From: Owenia fusiformis
Lineage: Eukaryota; Annelida; Polychaeta; Sabellida; Oweniidae
Assembly (NCBI GenBank): GCA_903813345.2
Contig: CAIIXF020000002.1
Location: 32,632,109 to 32,692,108, forward strand
Direction of reading: 5' to 3'
DNA: 60,000 nucleotides
Positions 47,801-56,947 of the stretch are shown piece by piece; position 1 is the stretch's first letter, and the number at the start of each line of letters is the position of its first letter. Under the pieces are notes generated by a model that was not told the origin of the DNA, did no database searches, and saw only the letters and a program-made list of their open reading frames with translations. The translations under genes were made by a program, and so were the position numbers.

Positions 47801-50323
47801 TACAGGATTGCGTAATATATATGACCTATATTTCAAATAACATCACAAAAATATCTCTTATGTAATAACTATATCTCTTATATAATAACTTTTGATCAGA
47901 ATACACCAGAATACATCTTGTACTGACTTCAGTTTGAATGAAATTTCCCTTGGTGTTCTGTCATGGATTTTGAAATTAGTTCTTGATGATACATATGGGG
48001 GAAAGGGAGTATTAGACATTGTTTCTTTTCACGTTAGATTTTGGGATATATTTTTTTCTTATGACTGGTATAAACTTAGTTTGATTGTTCTTGCCAGGTT
48101 CCATTGGCACTTGCGCTTAGGTATTCATGATTATACACTGAAGTTCTCACTTTGTTTTATTTTTTAATTTGGTTATCAACATATGTTTTATTGCGCTCTG
48201 TAATAGTTTCTTTTCTCTCTGTAGCAAGCAAAATACAGCTGAGTTTAAGTGCTCACAAGGCGCTAAAGATGCACATGGGATATAAAACATCTGAGAGAGG
48301 TGCTATTGAAGTAAAGGTATCTATCATTTAAAATGTCCTTCATACCCCGCATTATAAGGCCTTTATTTCTCAGCTTATTAAAATGTAACGTACAGTAGGA
48401 CATACTTAAAATATTTATATTTGAACACTCGCTGGGCTTCACTGAGAAATAGTTAATGAATCTATATGGCTTTGAAAAGTGTTACTTTATATCCATGACT
48501 AGATATTAATGTAATCAAGAGCACCCTATGCAGACAGAGCCTGTGGGAAATATTGGGTGCGGCGCAAATGAGCGGAGGGTGCGGAGCAATCTTTATCCAA
48601 TCGGCGTTTGCGAGTGTGTCGGTTCACGTATAAAAGGCGAATCCAACTCAAATCCTTGCAGGGTTGTATGAGGTACTCGAATAGGAAAGAGCTCGTGAAA
48701 TCTGAATTTATATGCACATGGTCAATGTTTACACATGTTTGGAGTTATTGAAGAAAATGTAATATGGGTGTGGTTCCGAATTTGAAGTCATTGCTGGAAA
48801 TATGATTTTAATACGTGAAATTATATCTATAAATATAGCACTAAAAATAACAGTACACATGAAGTACATGTATGGTTGTGTTTAGAAATGTTTGAAACCC
48901 TTACGGAAAATTCTGTCTGCATTTTGTCACCATTGCTCTTTCTTCCCGCATTCTAGTGCTGTTTGAATGAATATATTAATTAATGTATTTCTAACTAAAA
49001 CATATCACTTTTTTATAAACCACAAACATTTAGATCATAAAAAAATTATTCAATACTTGAGTGAGCACGATATGCAAGGGTTACTAAGTTGACACAGTAA
49101 ATGACCACTGATATTGTGTTAGTCCATGCACACAGCGTACACCCCTCACTTTCATAGTGAAGTGACTAATATTGGTTTATGTTTACGTTTTAATGTGTTT
49201 TGGGTTCCTTGTTACAGCAAGGGGGGCCAGTAAAGTAGACCATTTTTTATGAATGCTGTTCAAGATACACTACCCATGCAAATTATTTTTGCATCTTGGA
49301 AGCCAGGCAGTATCTGTGTGATTTTATAGAAATTCGGAAATGTTCTTCAGATATGAGCCCCCTCTAAATATTGGGTGCGGAGGTACGTTTATGGAGCTCC
49401 TCCGCACCCAATATTTAGAGGGGGCTCATATCTGAAAAACATTTCGAATTTTTATAAAATCACACAGATACTGCCTGGCTTCCAAGATGCAAAAATAATT
49501 TGTATAGATAGTGTACCTTGAACACCATTTTTTATGAATGCTGGGGACTCCGTATTAAAAGGATAATTTCAAAATATATAGGTCTGGGAAAGGTTTAAGG
49601 CACACTGCGTTGCTCTATAGAATGAATTGCGCTACTATTTTCACAATTGTATTGATATTTGGTGTTAAATACACATATCTTGGTATATTTGAAGTCCCAA
49701 AACGGCTTAGTTTCAGAAACATCCCAAATTTAAATTCAAAAAAGACCGTTAGCTCCGCACCCTCCGCTCATTTGCTCCGCACCCAATATTTCCCACAGGC
49801 TCTGTCTGCATAGGGTGAAGAGAGGGCGTAGCGAATGGTTGAGAATATTGAATGATATTCATGGGAAGTTAGTTTTAAGAAGTTGATTTCGCTAAGAAAG
49901 TGACTTATTGGTCCTGAAAGCTACAAAGTAAATAAAAGGTTAAATGAGAAGTTCTACCGTCGAATATCACTTTCGAACATGTTGAAACCATTCATGTAGA
50001 CTACTCATCGACTATCACCTTAAGGAAGATGGTTTGGGTTTTTCTGCCAAACATTTGATATTCTTTATTTATATAATATCATAATCCACATTTTTCTCAC
50101 TTGTATCTCATTGTCATTTTTGATGTTCCATTTTCTTGCGTTTTTCATTCTCGTCGGTCTACATTTATGACAACTTGTATACAACCGTTCATATTGCACA
50201 AAAGTGGCAAAGTAATTTCTGTTTCTCTTGCAGGGTAAGGGAACGGTTGTAACTTACTGGCTCGAAGGACATAGATACTTTCACCGACCTCTCCCAGTAT
50301 GCATAGATGAAGAGGAAACGTAG
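29845..50323 (+). CDS. receptor guanylyl cyclase (natriuretic-peptide-receptor type), copy 1, disrupted
   Basis: Exons with matching phases: 29845-30122, 33188-33297, 33710-33937, 34402-34575, 36520-36713, 37085-37204, 37755-37896, 39259-39383, 39507-39688, 39778-39891, 40232-40313 (transmembrane), 40475-40598, 40786-40912, 41254-41345, 41486-41590, 42141-42212, 42338-42500, 42620-42768, 45295-45472, 45721-45861, 46254-46446, 46970-47159, 47728-47811, 48225-48316, 50234-50323; about 1,180 residues. Order: signal peptide, ANF-receptor domain ([29 protein letters not shown]), helix [19 protein letters not shown], kinase-homology domain ([17 protein letters not shown]) without HRD, linker ([16 protein letters not shown]), cyclase domain ([37 protein letters not shown]). 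Such receptors make cGMP on ligand binding. Defects: a one-base frame break near 42650, a phase mismatch at 39383/39507, and Met for the conserved catalytic Arg ([10 protein letters not shown]). It may be a pseudogene, a pseudo-cyclase, or partly misassembled. Confidence 0.9.
30150..31841. mobile_element. long inverted-repeat element in cyclase intron 1
   Basis: The left end (GGTATCGATATGGCGAACTG, 30151) and right end (CAGTTCGCCATATCGATATC, 31840) are inverted. Further in, about 300 bases of the left side (TATACGAGGGTATATCATAA through GGTTGCCATAGTAACCCGAA) are matched in reverse complement at 31080-31265. It is a fold-back DNA element with no recognisable transposase. Confidence 0.75.
31850..33187. 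other. intron 1 remainder, nothing recognised
   Basis: AT-rich intron sequence with no exon-like open frame. It ends at the acceptor before the exon at 33188. Confidence 0.5.
34787..36422. mobile_element. GC-rich TIR element with TTA target duplication (Harbinger-like?)
   Basis: The left end TGCCTGGGTCACATAGCCGC and right end (ending CCTATGTGACCAAGGCA) are inverted and flanked by TTA on both sides (34784-34786, 36423-36425). Both ends are rich in CGGCGCCCGGCCGATGAGT blocks, far above local GC content. A 3-base TTA/TWA duplication is typical of PIF/Harbinger elements. The interior has only a short decayed open frame (35580-35850, minus). It lies in cyclase intron 4. Confidence 0.75.
37448..37680. 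repeat. SINE-like or dispersed repeat, copy B
   Basis: Same family as 12468-12660: GGCCCGTAGCCAGGGGGGTT, then TTCAAAATCATGCAGTTTTT and CACCATTCTAAGCACTTTTT. It contains a C run of about 19 bases. Located in cyclase intron 6. Confidence 0.75.
38134..39193 (-). mobile_element. mariner-like element with transposase remnant
   Basis: The ends CAGGGTGTTCCATATGTTTC (38134) and GAAACATGTGGAACACCCTG (39193) are flanked by TA (38132-38133, 39194-39195). Inverted homology extends about 200 bases inward. On the minus strand around 38500-38690 the frame reads [17 protein letters not shown] and [15 protein letters not shown], then, after a frame shift, [16 protein letters not shown]. This is the N-terminal helix-turn-helix region of a mariner transposase. 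The catalytic domain is gone. Located in cyclase intron 7. Confidence 0.8.
40920..41253. other. intron with partial fold-back repeat
   Basis: The region 41020-41080 shares GCGATAAACTGATATCACG and GGGTTTATCCC with the fold-back repeat at 19440-19740. The rest is unremarkable intron. Confidence 0.4.
41711..42030. mobile_element. fold-back MITE, full copy
   Basis: Left arm: TGTCCTGTTTAAGAGCCCCT, GAAAATGGATTCAACCAATA, GATAAACTTGAGTTCTTCTG. The right arm is its reverse complement (CAGAACATTAAAG, CTAGAATCCATTC, GAACTCAAGTTTATTGAGTC). Arms are about 140 bases around a core that includes ATCATCATG...CATCATGGGG. It has no coding capacity and sits in a cyclase intron. Same family as 23315-23560. Confidence 0.75.
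42625..42768 (+). pseudogene. frame break in the kinase-homology exon of the cyclase
   Basis: The frame [11 protein letters not shown] enters the exon correctly from the previous phase-1 junction. After AGA at 42649-42651 the homology continues as [20 protein letters not shown] and [13 protein letters not shown] only in the frame that begins AAT at 42651. One base is therefore missing (TTAAGAATGAC instead of TTAAGAAATGAC). Without correction the frame stops at a TGA near 42721. Confidence 0.85.
43005..43260. repeat. tandem pair of dispersed repeat units
   Basis: GGTGGATCCCGGCTTGAGCA...GTTGAGAAATGGGGATCGAA and GGTGGATGCCGGCTGTGACA...ATTGAGAAATAAGGATCTAA are successive related units. A single relative at 54088-54250 shares GGTGGATCCCGGCAATGGCA, TTGAGAATTAGGGATCGAAA and TGGATGTTGACCCTTTGAAT. 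Confidence 0.6.
43480..45270. repeat. intronic repeat family, copy 1 (split by an insertion)
   Basis: GTTAGACATTATTTCCGTTC, TTTTTGGGATATAAAGGGTC and, beyond the inserted element, CCCTTTGGCATTTGTGCTTA recur in order at 45965-46130 (copy 2) and more weakly at 48008-48135 (copy 3). The family is confined here to cyclase introns. Confidence 0.6.
43581..45204. mobile_element. TIR DNA element inserted into an intronic repeat
   Basis: TIRs of about 80 bases: the left end contains CCATCGACAAGGTACAGTCA, CGTGACAGTGACAAAATATA and GTAGTACACTTTTGATGTAC. The right end (45126-45204) is the reverse complement. It interrupts an intronic repeat whose halves lie at 43480-43580 and 45205-45270. Inside, near 44305, is a separate CAGGGTGTCCCGAAAGTATG end typical of mariner-like elements, with no partner found. 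No intact transposase is seen. Confidence 0.7.
45965..46130. repeat. intronic repeat family, copy 2
   Basis: Uninterrupted copy of the family described at 43480-45270, with TTAGATCATGGTTTTGGGAT and CCCTTTTGGCATTTGTGCTT. The short frames over it on both strands are not genes. Confidence 0.6.
47728..47811 (+). other. cyclase-domain exon lacking the conserved catalytic Arg
   Basis: The exon encodes [18 protein letters not shown] followed by [10 protein letters not shown]. Class III nucleotide cyclases conserve N-x-x-x-R here (NTASRMEST in receptor guanylyl cyclases), where Asn and Arg stabilise the transition state. Codon 47790-47792 is ATG, so the Arg position is Met, explained by one change from AGG. 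The Asn (AAC, 47778-47780) is kept. Confidence 0.85.
48522..49817. mobile_element. TIR element with C-A-C-C-C ends in last cyclase intron
   Basis: Left end CACCCTATGCAGACAGAGCC...GTGCGGAGC (48522-48588) and right end GCTCCGCACCC...GTCTGCATAGGGTG (49750-49817) are inverted over about 67 bases with very few mismatches, flanked by AAGAG on both sides (a possible 5-base duplication). No transposase is recognised. It encloses the palindrome at 49241-49545, which shares the motif AATATTGGGTGCGGAG with these TIRs. Confidence 0.8.
49241..49545. repeat. near-perfect palindrome flanked by direct repeats
   Basis: Arms of about 125 bases (from TTCAAGATACACTACCCATG at about 49259 to GTAGTGTACCTTGAA reversed, ending about 49520) are nearly perfect reverse complements around a loop near TACGTTTATGGAG. 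The direct repeat CCATTTTTTATGAATGCTG lies immediately outside both arms (about 49240-49258 and 49526-49545). No coding content. Confidence 0.85.
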
Positions 50324-51195
50324 GTTAATAACATTATCATCTATCTCTAATGGCCTCATGAATATAATAAAAATGTAGCAACTGAAGGTGTCCAACAGCA
50401 CCCCCAGTTCGTACAACCGTGGATTGCCTTTTACATAATGAATCATGAAAGTCAGACCTTAAAAAGACTTCAATTAAAGAAGATTTTGGGCTTTCACCAA
50501 AACTTGGAAAAATTGGGGAAATGTGATTACAATTCCATGTAATCGAAATAGTTAATAGTTCTACTATACTATATTGATTAAATATCATCAAACAGATAAA
50601 CCTGTGAAATATGTCAACCCTTTCTCATCATACAGATTTACTAGATGTACCTTAACACATGGTCACCTCATAAAACTCATGTTATTATCCATGTTGCAGC
50701 TACACACGCAAGGAGATCAACAATGTGATGATAAATTTCAACTGAGATACGATTCCTGACTACGGAAAGAAATAGTCCAATGCTTCATGTTGAGGACCAA
50801 GCAAAAACTATGTACATAGTGTAAAGTACTGTTGTTCTAGATCTTTAGTAACAATTCTCTCCTTATAACGAAATTTTACTGTTGAGTGATTATACTTTCT
50901 GGAATAGATTACTGACTTATTGTAGACCTCATGATCAGCTCTGAGAAGTTGTCTTCGAAATTCCTAAAATTTAAAAAGACGATTATACTGCTCATCTTGA
51001 TTGACAAGATTACAGTTGCTCCAACCAACACCTTTGAAGTCGAAGATTAATATTAATTTTAAAACGTACAACAATTCATGATTGTATACGTAGACTGATA
51101 TGTAGACTTTCTATGAAATACATATACATACGAATACAGAATGTAATTAATGTGTCTGAGGCCTGAGTGCAGTAATAAAATATTTTAAAATCATG
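50324..51195 (+). other. probable 3' UTR of cyclase copy 1
   Basis: Follows the TAG at 50321-50323. No long repeat is seen. An AATAAA hexamer at 51174-51179 could mark the transcript end. Open frames inside are short and unsupported. Confidence 0.4.
51174..51179 (+). promoter_or_regulatory. polyadenylation signal AATAAA
   Basis: First convincing AATAAA after the cyclase stop, followed by a T-rich stretch. Assignment to the cyclase transcript is inferred from position only. Confidence 0.35.
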
Positions 51196-51199
51196 TTTC

Positions 51200-54060
51200 T
51201 TGTTTCTTGTCACTTATGACATCCCTGGTGTCATTTTTAGCCTCTAACTCTTCAATAAAGCAACAGTTTTTCAATCGAATGGTCTCATACTGTTGGAAAG
51301 TGATTTATCTTTAAAATGATATATAATACATGCCACGAGTTTACATATATCATATGATGTTTACACTCCTCTCCATAAGTGTGGCAACCTTAGCTCCCCC
51401 ATTGAACTACGTGTTAAAGCCTCTTTACGTTTGAATTTTATTTATTTAACCTGCAATAGAATAACTTATAATATTGATGGAAACGTAACTTGACTTTATT
51501 TCCGATACCCCCAAATTTTTTAAATTTTTTTCCTCAATTATAATAGGTCGAAAATTTATAATAAATCGTCATTCCCATGTAAACCAATGGGAAATTGTAT
51601 CACGAGAAACAACAGTGAATATTAATCATATTAATTAAATCAACTGATGTTTGAAATATAACACAAGTAATTAACGATCGAGTGGTGGATAATAACGATA
51701 GATAAATGAATACCATCAAACATCCAACTCGGATGCCACCATATTCTTTATGGAAGTGTATTTGGTAGTCTTGCTCAAAGACTGTATCCACCACCCCCCC
51801 CCCCCGTCACCTTCACTCTCTTTACCTGGCAATATACAGAGGGAAGGATAAGGGGGGAAGTACAGGGTCTTTTAAGCAGACTATGTATTTGGTTTTTGTG
51901 TCTTGAATGATAAATGATGAATAAATAAAACAATATTTTTTATGAAACCTAATCTCTACGTCTTATCGTTACCTTAGATACTTAATCATGCTACTTACAG
52001 ATTCAATTAAAAATTAAACCGTTATACGATGAATAATTCCTGATCATGAAACCAATACAATACAATGCTTAGCAATTCAATGTTCTAGCCATTCACCGCC
52101 TGGGGTGTCTTTATCATTATTATGTAGATATGTTAATATGATTTTAATAAATAAATAAAAAAAAAATAAAAAATAAAAAATAAACAAACCTCCGAATGAG
52201 CCTAGTTATAGAATCAGATTACATAGATATGTAGATGTTTTGTTAATCTCTACAAGACACTTTGATTGATAAGTGCATTTTCGGATTCATTCTGATAGAC
52301 ACTTCGAGGTTTCATTGAGTCATTTTGTCTTGCATTGGTAATTTTGTGTGTACGAATCACTTCATTTATTCAAAATAAACTCATATTGTATAAAAAGAAT
52401 TAAATAAACAACAAGATCAAGAACTGGGGAATGTATTTGTCAACAAAAGCACTCAGAAAAGCGACAAATGTGATAATTTTGACACACCAGGTATTAACAG
52501 GCCTCAGCCTCAAAATTCTGGTTGCGATGCTTATAGAGTGGAGTGTTTAGCTTACCAACGTGTTTTCTTTAATACGACATACATAAAAGCTTACATAAGA
52601 AACAACAGTCAGATTACGTTAAACACAAACTTCATTCGATTATTTACGGATTGAGATCTAAGACATTATCGTCTAATGAATTATCCTATTTCACGCGTGA
52701 TACACAAATAACCAATGCAAAGCATTCATCCTCACGTGTTTTGGAAAGAGAAATTAAGAAAATTGATTGATAAATAAGCGAGAAATGATCTACTCCATGC
52801 ATGAAAGTGGTGTAGAGAAAATTTTCAAAATTTATTAGTTCCCATAGAAACAATGGTACAATAATATTTAAAAAATAATATATTCTCTTCCTAGTTCTAT
52901 TTTTCAGAAAAAAATCTGAGTGACGCCTGAGTGAAATCACGATGTATGGGATCACTAAGGTCGCAAAATATGTTTGATATTCATTAAAACGTACATTAGA
53001 TTGGTACATTAGACATACGGCATTTAATTACTTAAACGGTGTGTTTTTTACTTAAACTTTGCAATGGTGTTAAAAATATAATGTGTTTTGTACCCCCCCC
53101 CCCCCCCCCTATCACACCAAACTAGTTCTTACCAGTTCTTGCCAGTCCTACGAAAACGTCGTAAAACGGGCTCAATCTGGCTGTGATCGGGAAATATGTC
53201 TAAAATAATTAGCTACTTCGTTCATAAACAGTCTTCAATACGTCCATCTCATTCGCAGTGCGTTCAGGTCGCACCAAGTCGGTGTGCAACGTCGTATAAC
53301 GCGTCCCTTAGTCTAGAAGGTCATCATGACCTGATTACAGAACGGTATGGTCGCCATCGAATTTTGAATCGATTCAAAATTCTAAATCACATTCCCCGTC
53401 CGGGAAAGTCCATGAAGTTCGTAAACAGACCGTAGAACGTTGTAGCTGCGTTCATTCAGTTCGCACACAGTTTAAAACCGTCTTTGAATATTTCAGAAAC
53501 AAAAAGCTGAATAAATTTTTTGAAAGTTCCTGTCATATTTCCACGTGATTTCTATGGGGCTTACATGCAAGGACCATTACAACGTCCGAATTAATTCCGT
53601 CTCAAAATTCCCAAAATAGCTTTTTTCAAACTTTACACGGGGCCTTTAAAAAGTATTGATCAACTTTTCTTAGCGCATCTTATCACGATCTTCATTGAAC
53701 TAGACAATAGTTTAATATTGTAAGTAATATGACAAAAGAGATCGCATTAATTTTGACATTGTTAATTTTCCACAGTTGGATAGTAATATTCCACTAAACC
53801 CAGCATATTATATGTGGTTAATGAATTCCAGCTTATCAGATTTTAGAGTCTCTTCAAAGTATATAGATGTTAAATCGAGACACCATATATTTTAGTGATC
53901 AAACTGTTAGATCAAGGTTATACTTGTAAAAAGCGTAAAAAATCCTTTCTGGGATTTGCTAAAAAATATTAGTCAATCTTTAATTTCAATTTAAGTTTCA
54001 AGTTCTACCACAGGAGATGTTAAATGCTGTTGGGTTTGGTTAGGATATTAGATTGAACTC
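51200..54060. other. intergenic, A-rich and poly-C tracts, no gene
   Basis: Contains a C run near 51794, an A/T run (AAAATAAAAAATAAAAAATA) at about 52160-52190, and a C run at 53094-53109. A 24-base perfect palindrome (GAATTTTGAATC and its reverse complement) lies at about 53359-53382. The open frame 53196-53435 shows no domain, and I do not support it as a gene. Confidence 0.4.
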
Positions 54061-54079
54061 ACAATGTTTTCACTTGGCA

Positions 54080-54260
54080 CCTTTAAGGTGGATCCCGGCA
54101 ATGGCATTAATGGCCCGGGATTAATGGTTGAGAATTAGGGATCGAAACCAGCCATACAAGTAGTTGTCTCCTGATGACCATTGCGAATTGTTGTGTTTCA
54201 TGAATTATGGCGAAGGCTTTGCAAATGGATGTTGACCCTTTGAATTAACTTCGAGACTAG
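54080..54260. repeat. dispersed repeat, single copy of the 43005-43260 family
   Basis: GGTGGATCCCGGCAATGGCA, GTCTCCTGATGACCATTG and TGGATGTTGACCCTTTGAAT match the tandem pair in the cyclase intron in the same order. Confidence 0.6.
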
Positions 54261-54974
54261 GGCTTTGGTATTTGTTATTTCTAGGTTGGGTAGATTCCCC
54301 ATAGACCCCATGTTACAAAATCACAAAAAATAAAATATATTTTCTTGTGTTTGACAGATGATATTTTCCTTTACTGGACATATTTTCATTTGTATAATTA
54401 TCAGGCTCATAGTATAGGGGCTATAGAGAGCTCTGCCACTAAGTGGAAGTTTTGACTGTACTTTCACGACAGATCAAGGAGAAGCATTTGTATTAAATGC
54501 ATGTAGTGCCACATATGGGGAAGTGCGGATATACATGTATGTAAATCATATTTCAAACGGAAGTTAATTGACAGTACCTCATCGATATCCGGGTACTAAA
54601 GGATACATATTGGGCTAATGCGATGTTACCTCTAAAGCTTTGATTAGTAAAATGACATCTGTAGAAATATTACTAACTAGGCTTTTAGGCATTCTGATCA
54701 TCGTCACACATGCACATTAATGGCGTATCCTTTCTTACAACTGACTGATGTGGAAAGAGATGCGATGATCATCACGTGCACGTTGGCTTATTACACGGGA
54801 GATAATCATCACGTAACCTTCTTTTTGCTGCTGCAGAAGATAGGAGACATTAGGCGGTTGTTCTTCGTCAAATGAAAAGTTTCTAGCCTGCATTTCACCC
54901 AATGTGTCTCACCACATCTCGCGCAAATGTCTGGAATCTATACTTTTGATCACCACCTGAAACATAAATTATAA

Positions 54975-56091
54975 TAGTAGCCCGGACAGAATTGTTCAAT
55001 GGTCACTTTTTCTTTAATAACTTTTTTAATTTTCAGTATTATCAAAATCTGATTACATATTTGAAAACTAGAGTAAAATTCTGACATACAAAATAAATAT
55101 TTAAGGAACATCTCTAAATTTATTGATATTATCTGCGTTCATAGTATGAGTGACACAAATACATAATTCACCATTTTGTCTCATATTTGTTCAAAAACGG
55201 CGGCATGTTTTGAGGTTTGAATGTTCAGTTGAAATTAAAGTTAATATTTAAGAAATGTCATAGGCCTACGAAATCATGTAGACTGCTGCCTTGGTATGAG
55301 GTAATGACTGCATTATAACCTTTTGTTTTAAATTGACTTGTATGTATACCAGCACTTAAAAAGGTTGCACATTGTATGTACAGAATATTGGTAAGGTCGT
55401 AGCACTTAGAAGTTTTTTGGCCATTCCATTGTTACTCGTAGTGGATTAGCAACCCTAGTTCGTTGAACCTGTGCAACTTTAGGGTCATACTGCCACTTTT
55501 TGTAATATCATTCCCAGTCACATGCCTCTTAACCCATCCTTGGCATGCATGTGAATTGTTCTTCAGCTTTTCAATGGCCTCTGAGATGGCTGTTTGGAGA
55601 TCTTGAAAAGATTAAGGACCTACTCTCATCACATTCCGCACATTGGGGCGCCACCTTTTCACATCCTTTTGAACACAACCCCGAACATTTCAATAGAGTT
55701 GATTTCATATACCCTTGGAGGGATTTGATTTCTTGTATTTGATGAATGGTCAGTTGCTGCTGCATTACATCAGGATTGTAACGTTGGCAGCATGGCCCTA
55801 TAGTCCTATGACAATCTTTAAATATTAACTTTCAACTGAACATTCAAATTCACAAAATATGCCGCCATTTTGAACAAATATGAGGCAAAATGATGAATTA
55901 TGTATTTGCGTCAGTCATATTATGAACGCCTATAATATCAATAAATTAAGAGATGTTCCTTAAATATTTTTTTTGTATGTCAGAATTTTACTCTAGTTTT
56001 CAAATATGTGATCAGACTGTGATAATACTGAAAATTAAAAAAGTTATTAAAGAAAAAGTGACCATTGAACAATTCTGTCCGGGCTACTATA
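54975..56091. mobile_element. TA-flanked long-TIR element between the cyclase genes
   Basis: TIRs of about 290 bases: left from GTAGCCCGGACAGAATTGTT (54977), right ending AACAATTCTGTCCGGGCTAC (56088), with TA at both borders. Both arms include AACGGCGGCATGTTTTGA-like sequence and TAACTTTTTTAATTTTCAGT. The central 500 bases carry a minus-strand open stretch (AISEAIEKLKNNSHACQGW) that may be a transposase C-terminus, but this is weak. Tc1/mariner type is suggested by the TA borders. Confidence 0.75.
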
Positions 56092-56099
56092 TAATCTAG

Positions 56100-56947
56100 A
56101 ATGATGGTGCAGATACATGTACCTTATACTAAAAATATGCATAGTATTTTTGTTTATCAGCAGTGCGTAAAATATATTAATTGGATATAAGAACGAAGTA
56201 TGACATTACTTTGAATTTTGTTAATCAAGATTATTTCTACTGGCTTTGTACAAAAAACCTCCTACCTCATACCCACCTACCCACCTACGTGGGACAATTT
56301 TTGTTTTTAGTACAGTATGTTGAATTAATTTTTTCAGTTTATTGATTTCAAAAGTCCCCAAATCCCCATGCATTACCATTGTTACCATACTCGTATGTGT
56401 TGCTTTACATGAAACTATGACTATATCATTTTTCCAGATGGATTGTTTTTCCGATAATTGCATCATATAACATCATTTCCATAAAGGTGAGTAGCATCAT
56501 CATGATGCCACTGAACTTGATCCAGAGGTGATTGGATGATACCACGACTATAACTACTGTAAAACTATAACTACTGTAAACCTACTCATGCATTGCTTCT
56601 ATTTTTTCGAATGCATCCTTTAACATTTTGTCTTATACCCTTGATCTTGTAAATACTTATTTTTGGACTAAAACTGTCATTTGTTTCAATCAAATGCCAA
56701 ATTAGATAACAGACCACGCTGAATACTTGGAACTGGTATATACAGTATTTCGGATAACTATAGCAAATTATGATAATATAATGAGACTATGCCAATATAT
56801 TAACAACCACTCTAGGTATCCAAGAACCAGAGATAAAAAAATTATAGGCACACTACTAGTGTATGCGATGTCAGTTTAGATATGGTCGCTTAATTATTCG
56901 CGAATTGGATTAACAGGAAATAATTCATTTTTAATATAGATTCGAGA
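56100..56947. other. spacer upstream of cyclase copy 2
   Basis: No gene recognised. Should include the promoter of the second cyclase gene. No convincing motif is visible, and I see no extended match to the region upstream of copy 1. Confidence 0.35.

Noticed and set aside
53196-53435. Open frame of 79 codons near a poly-C tract
   Set aside because: No domain, signal peptide or splice partner; possibly part of an unrecognised repeat.
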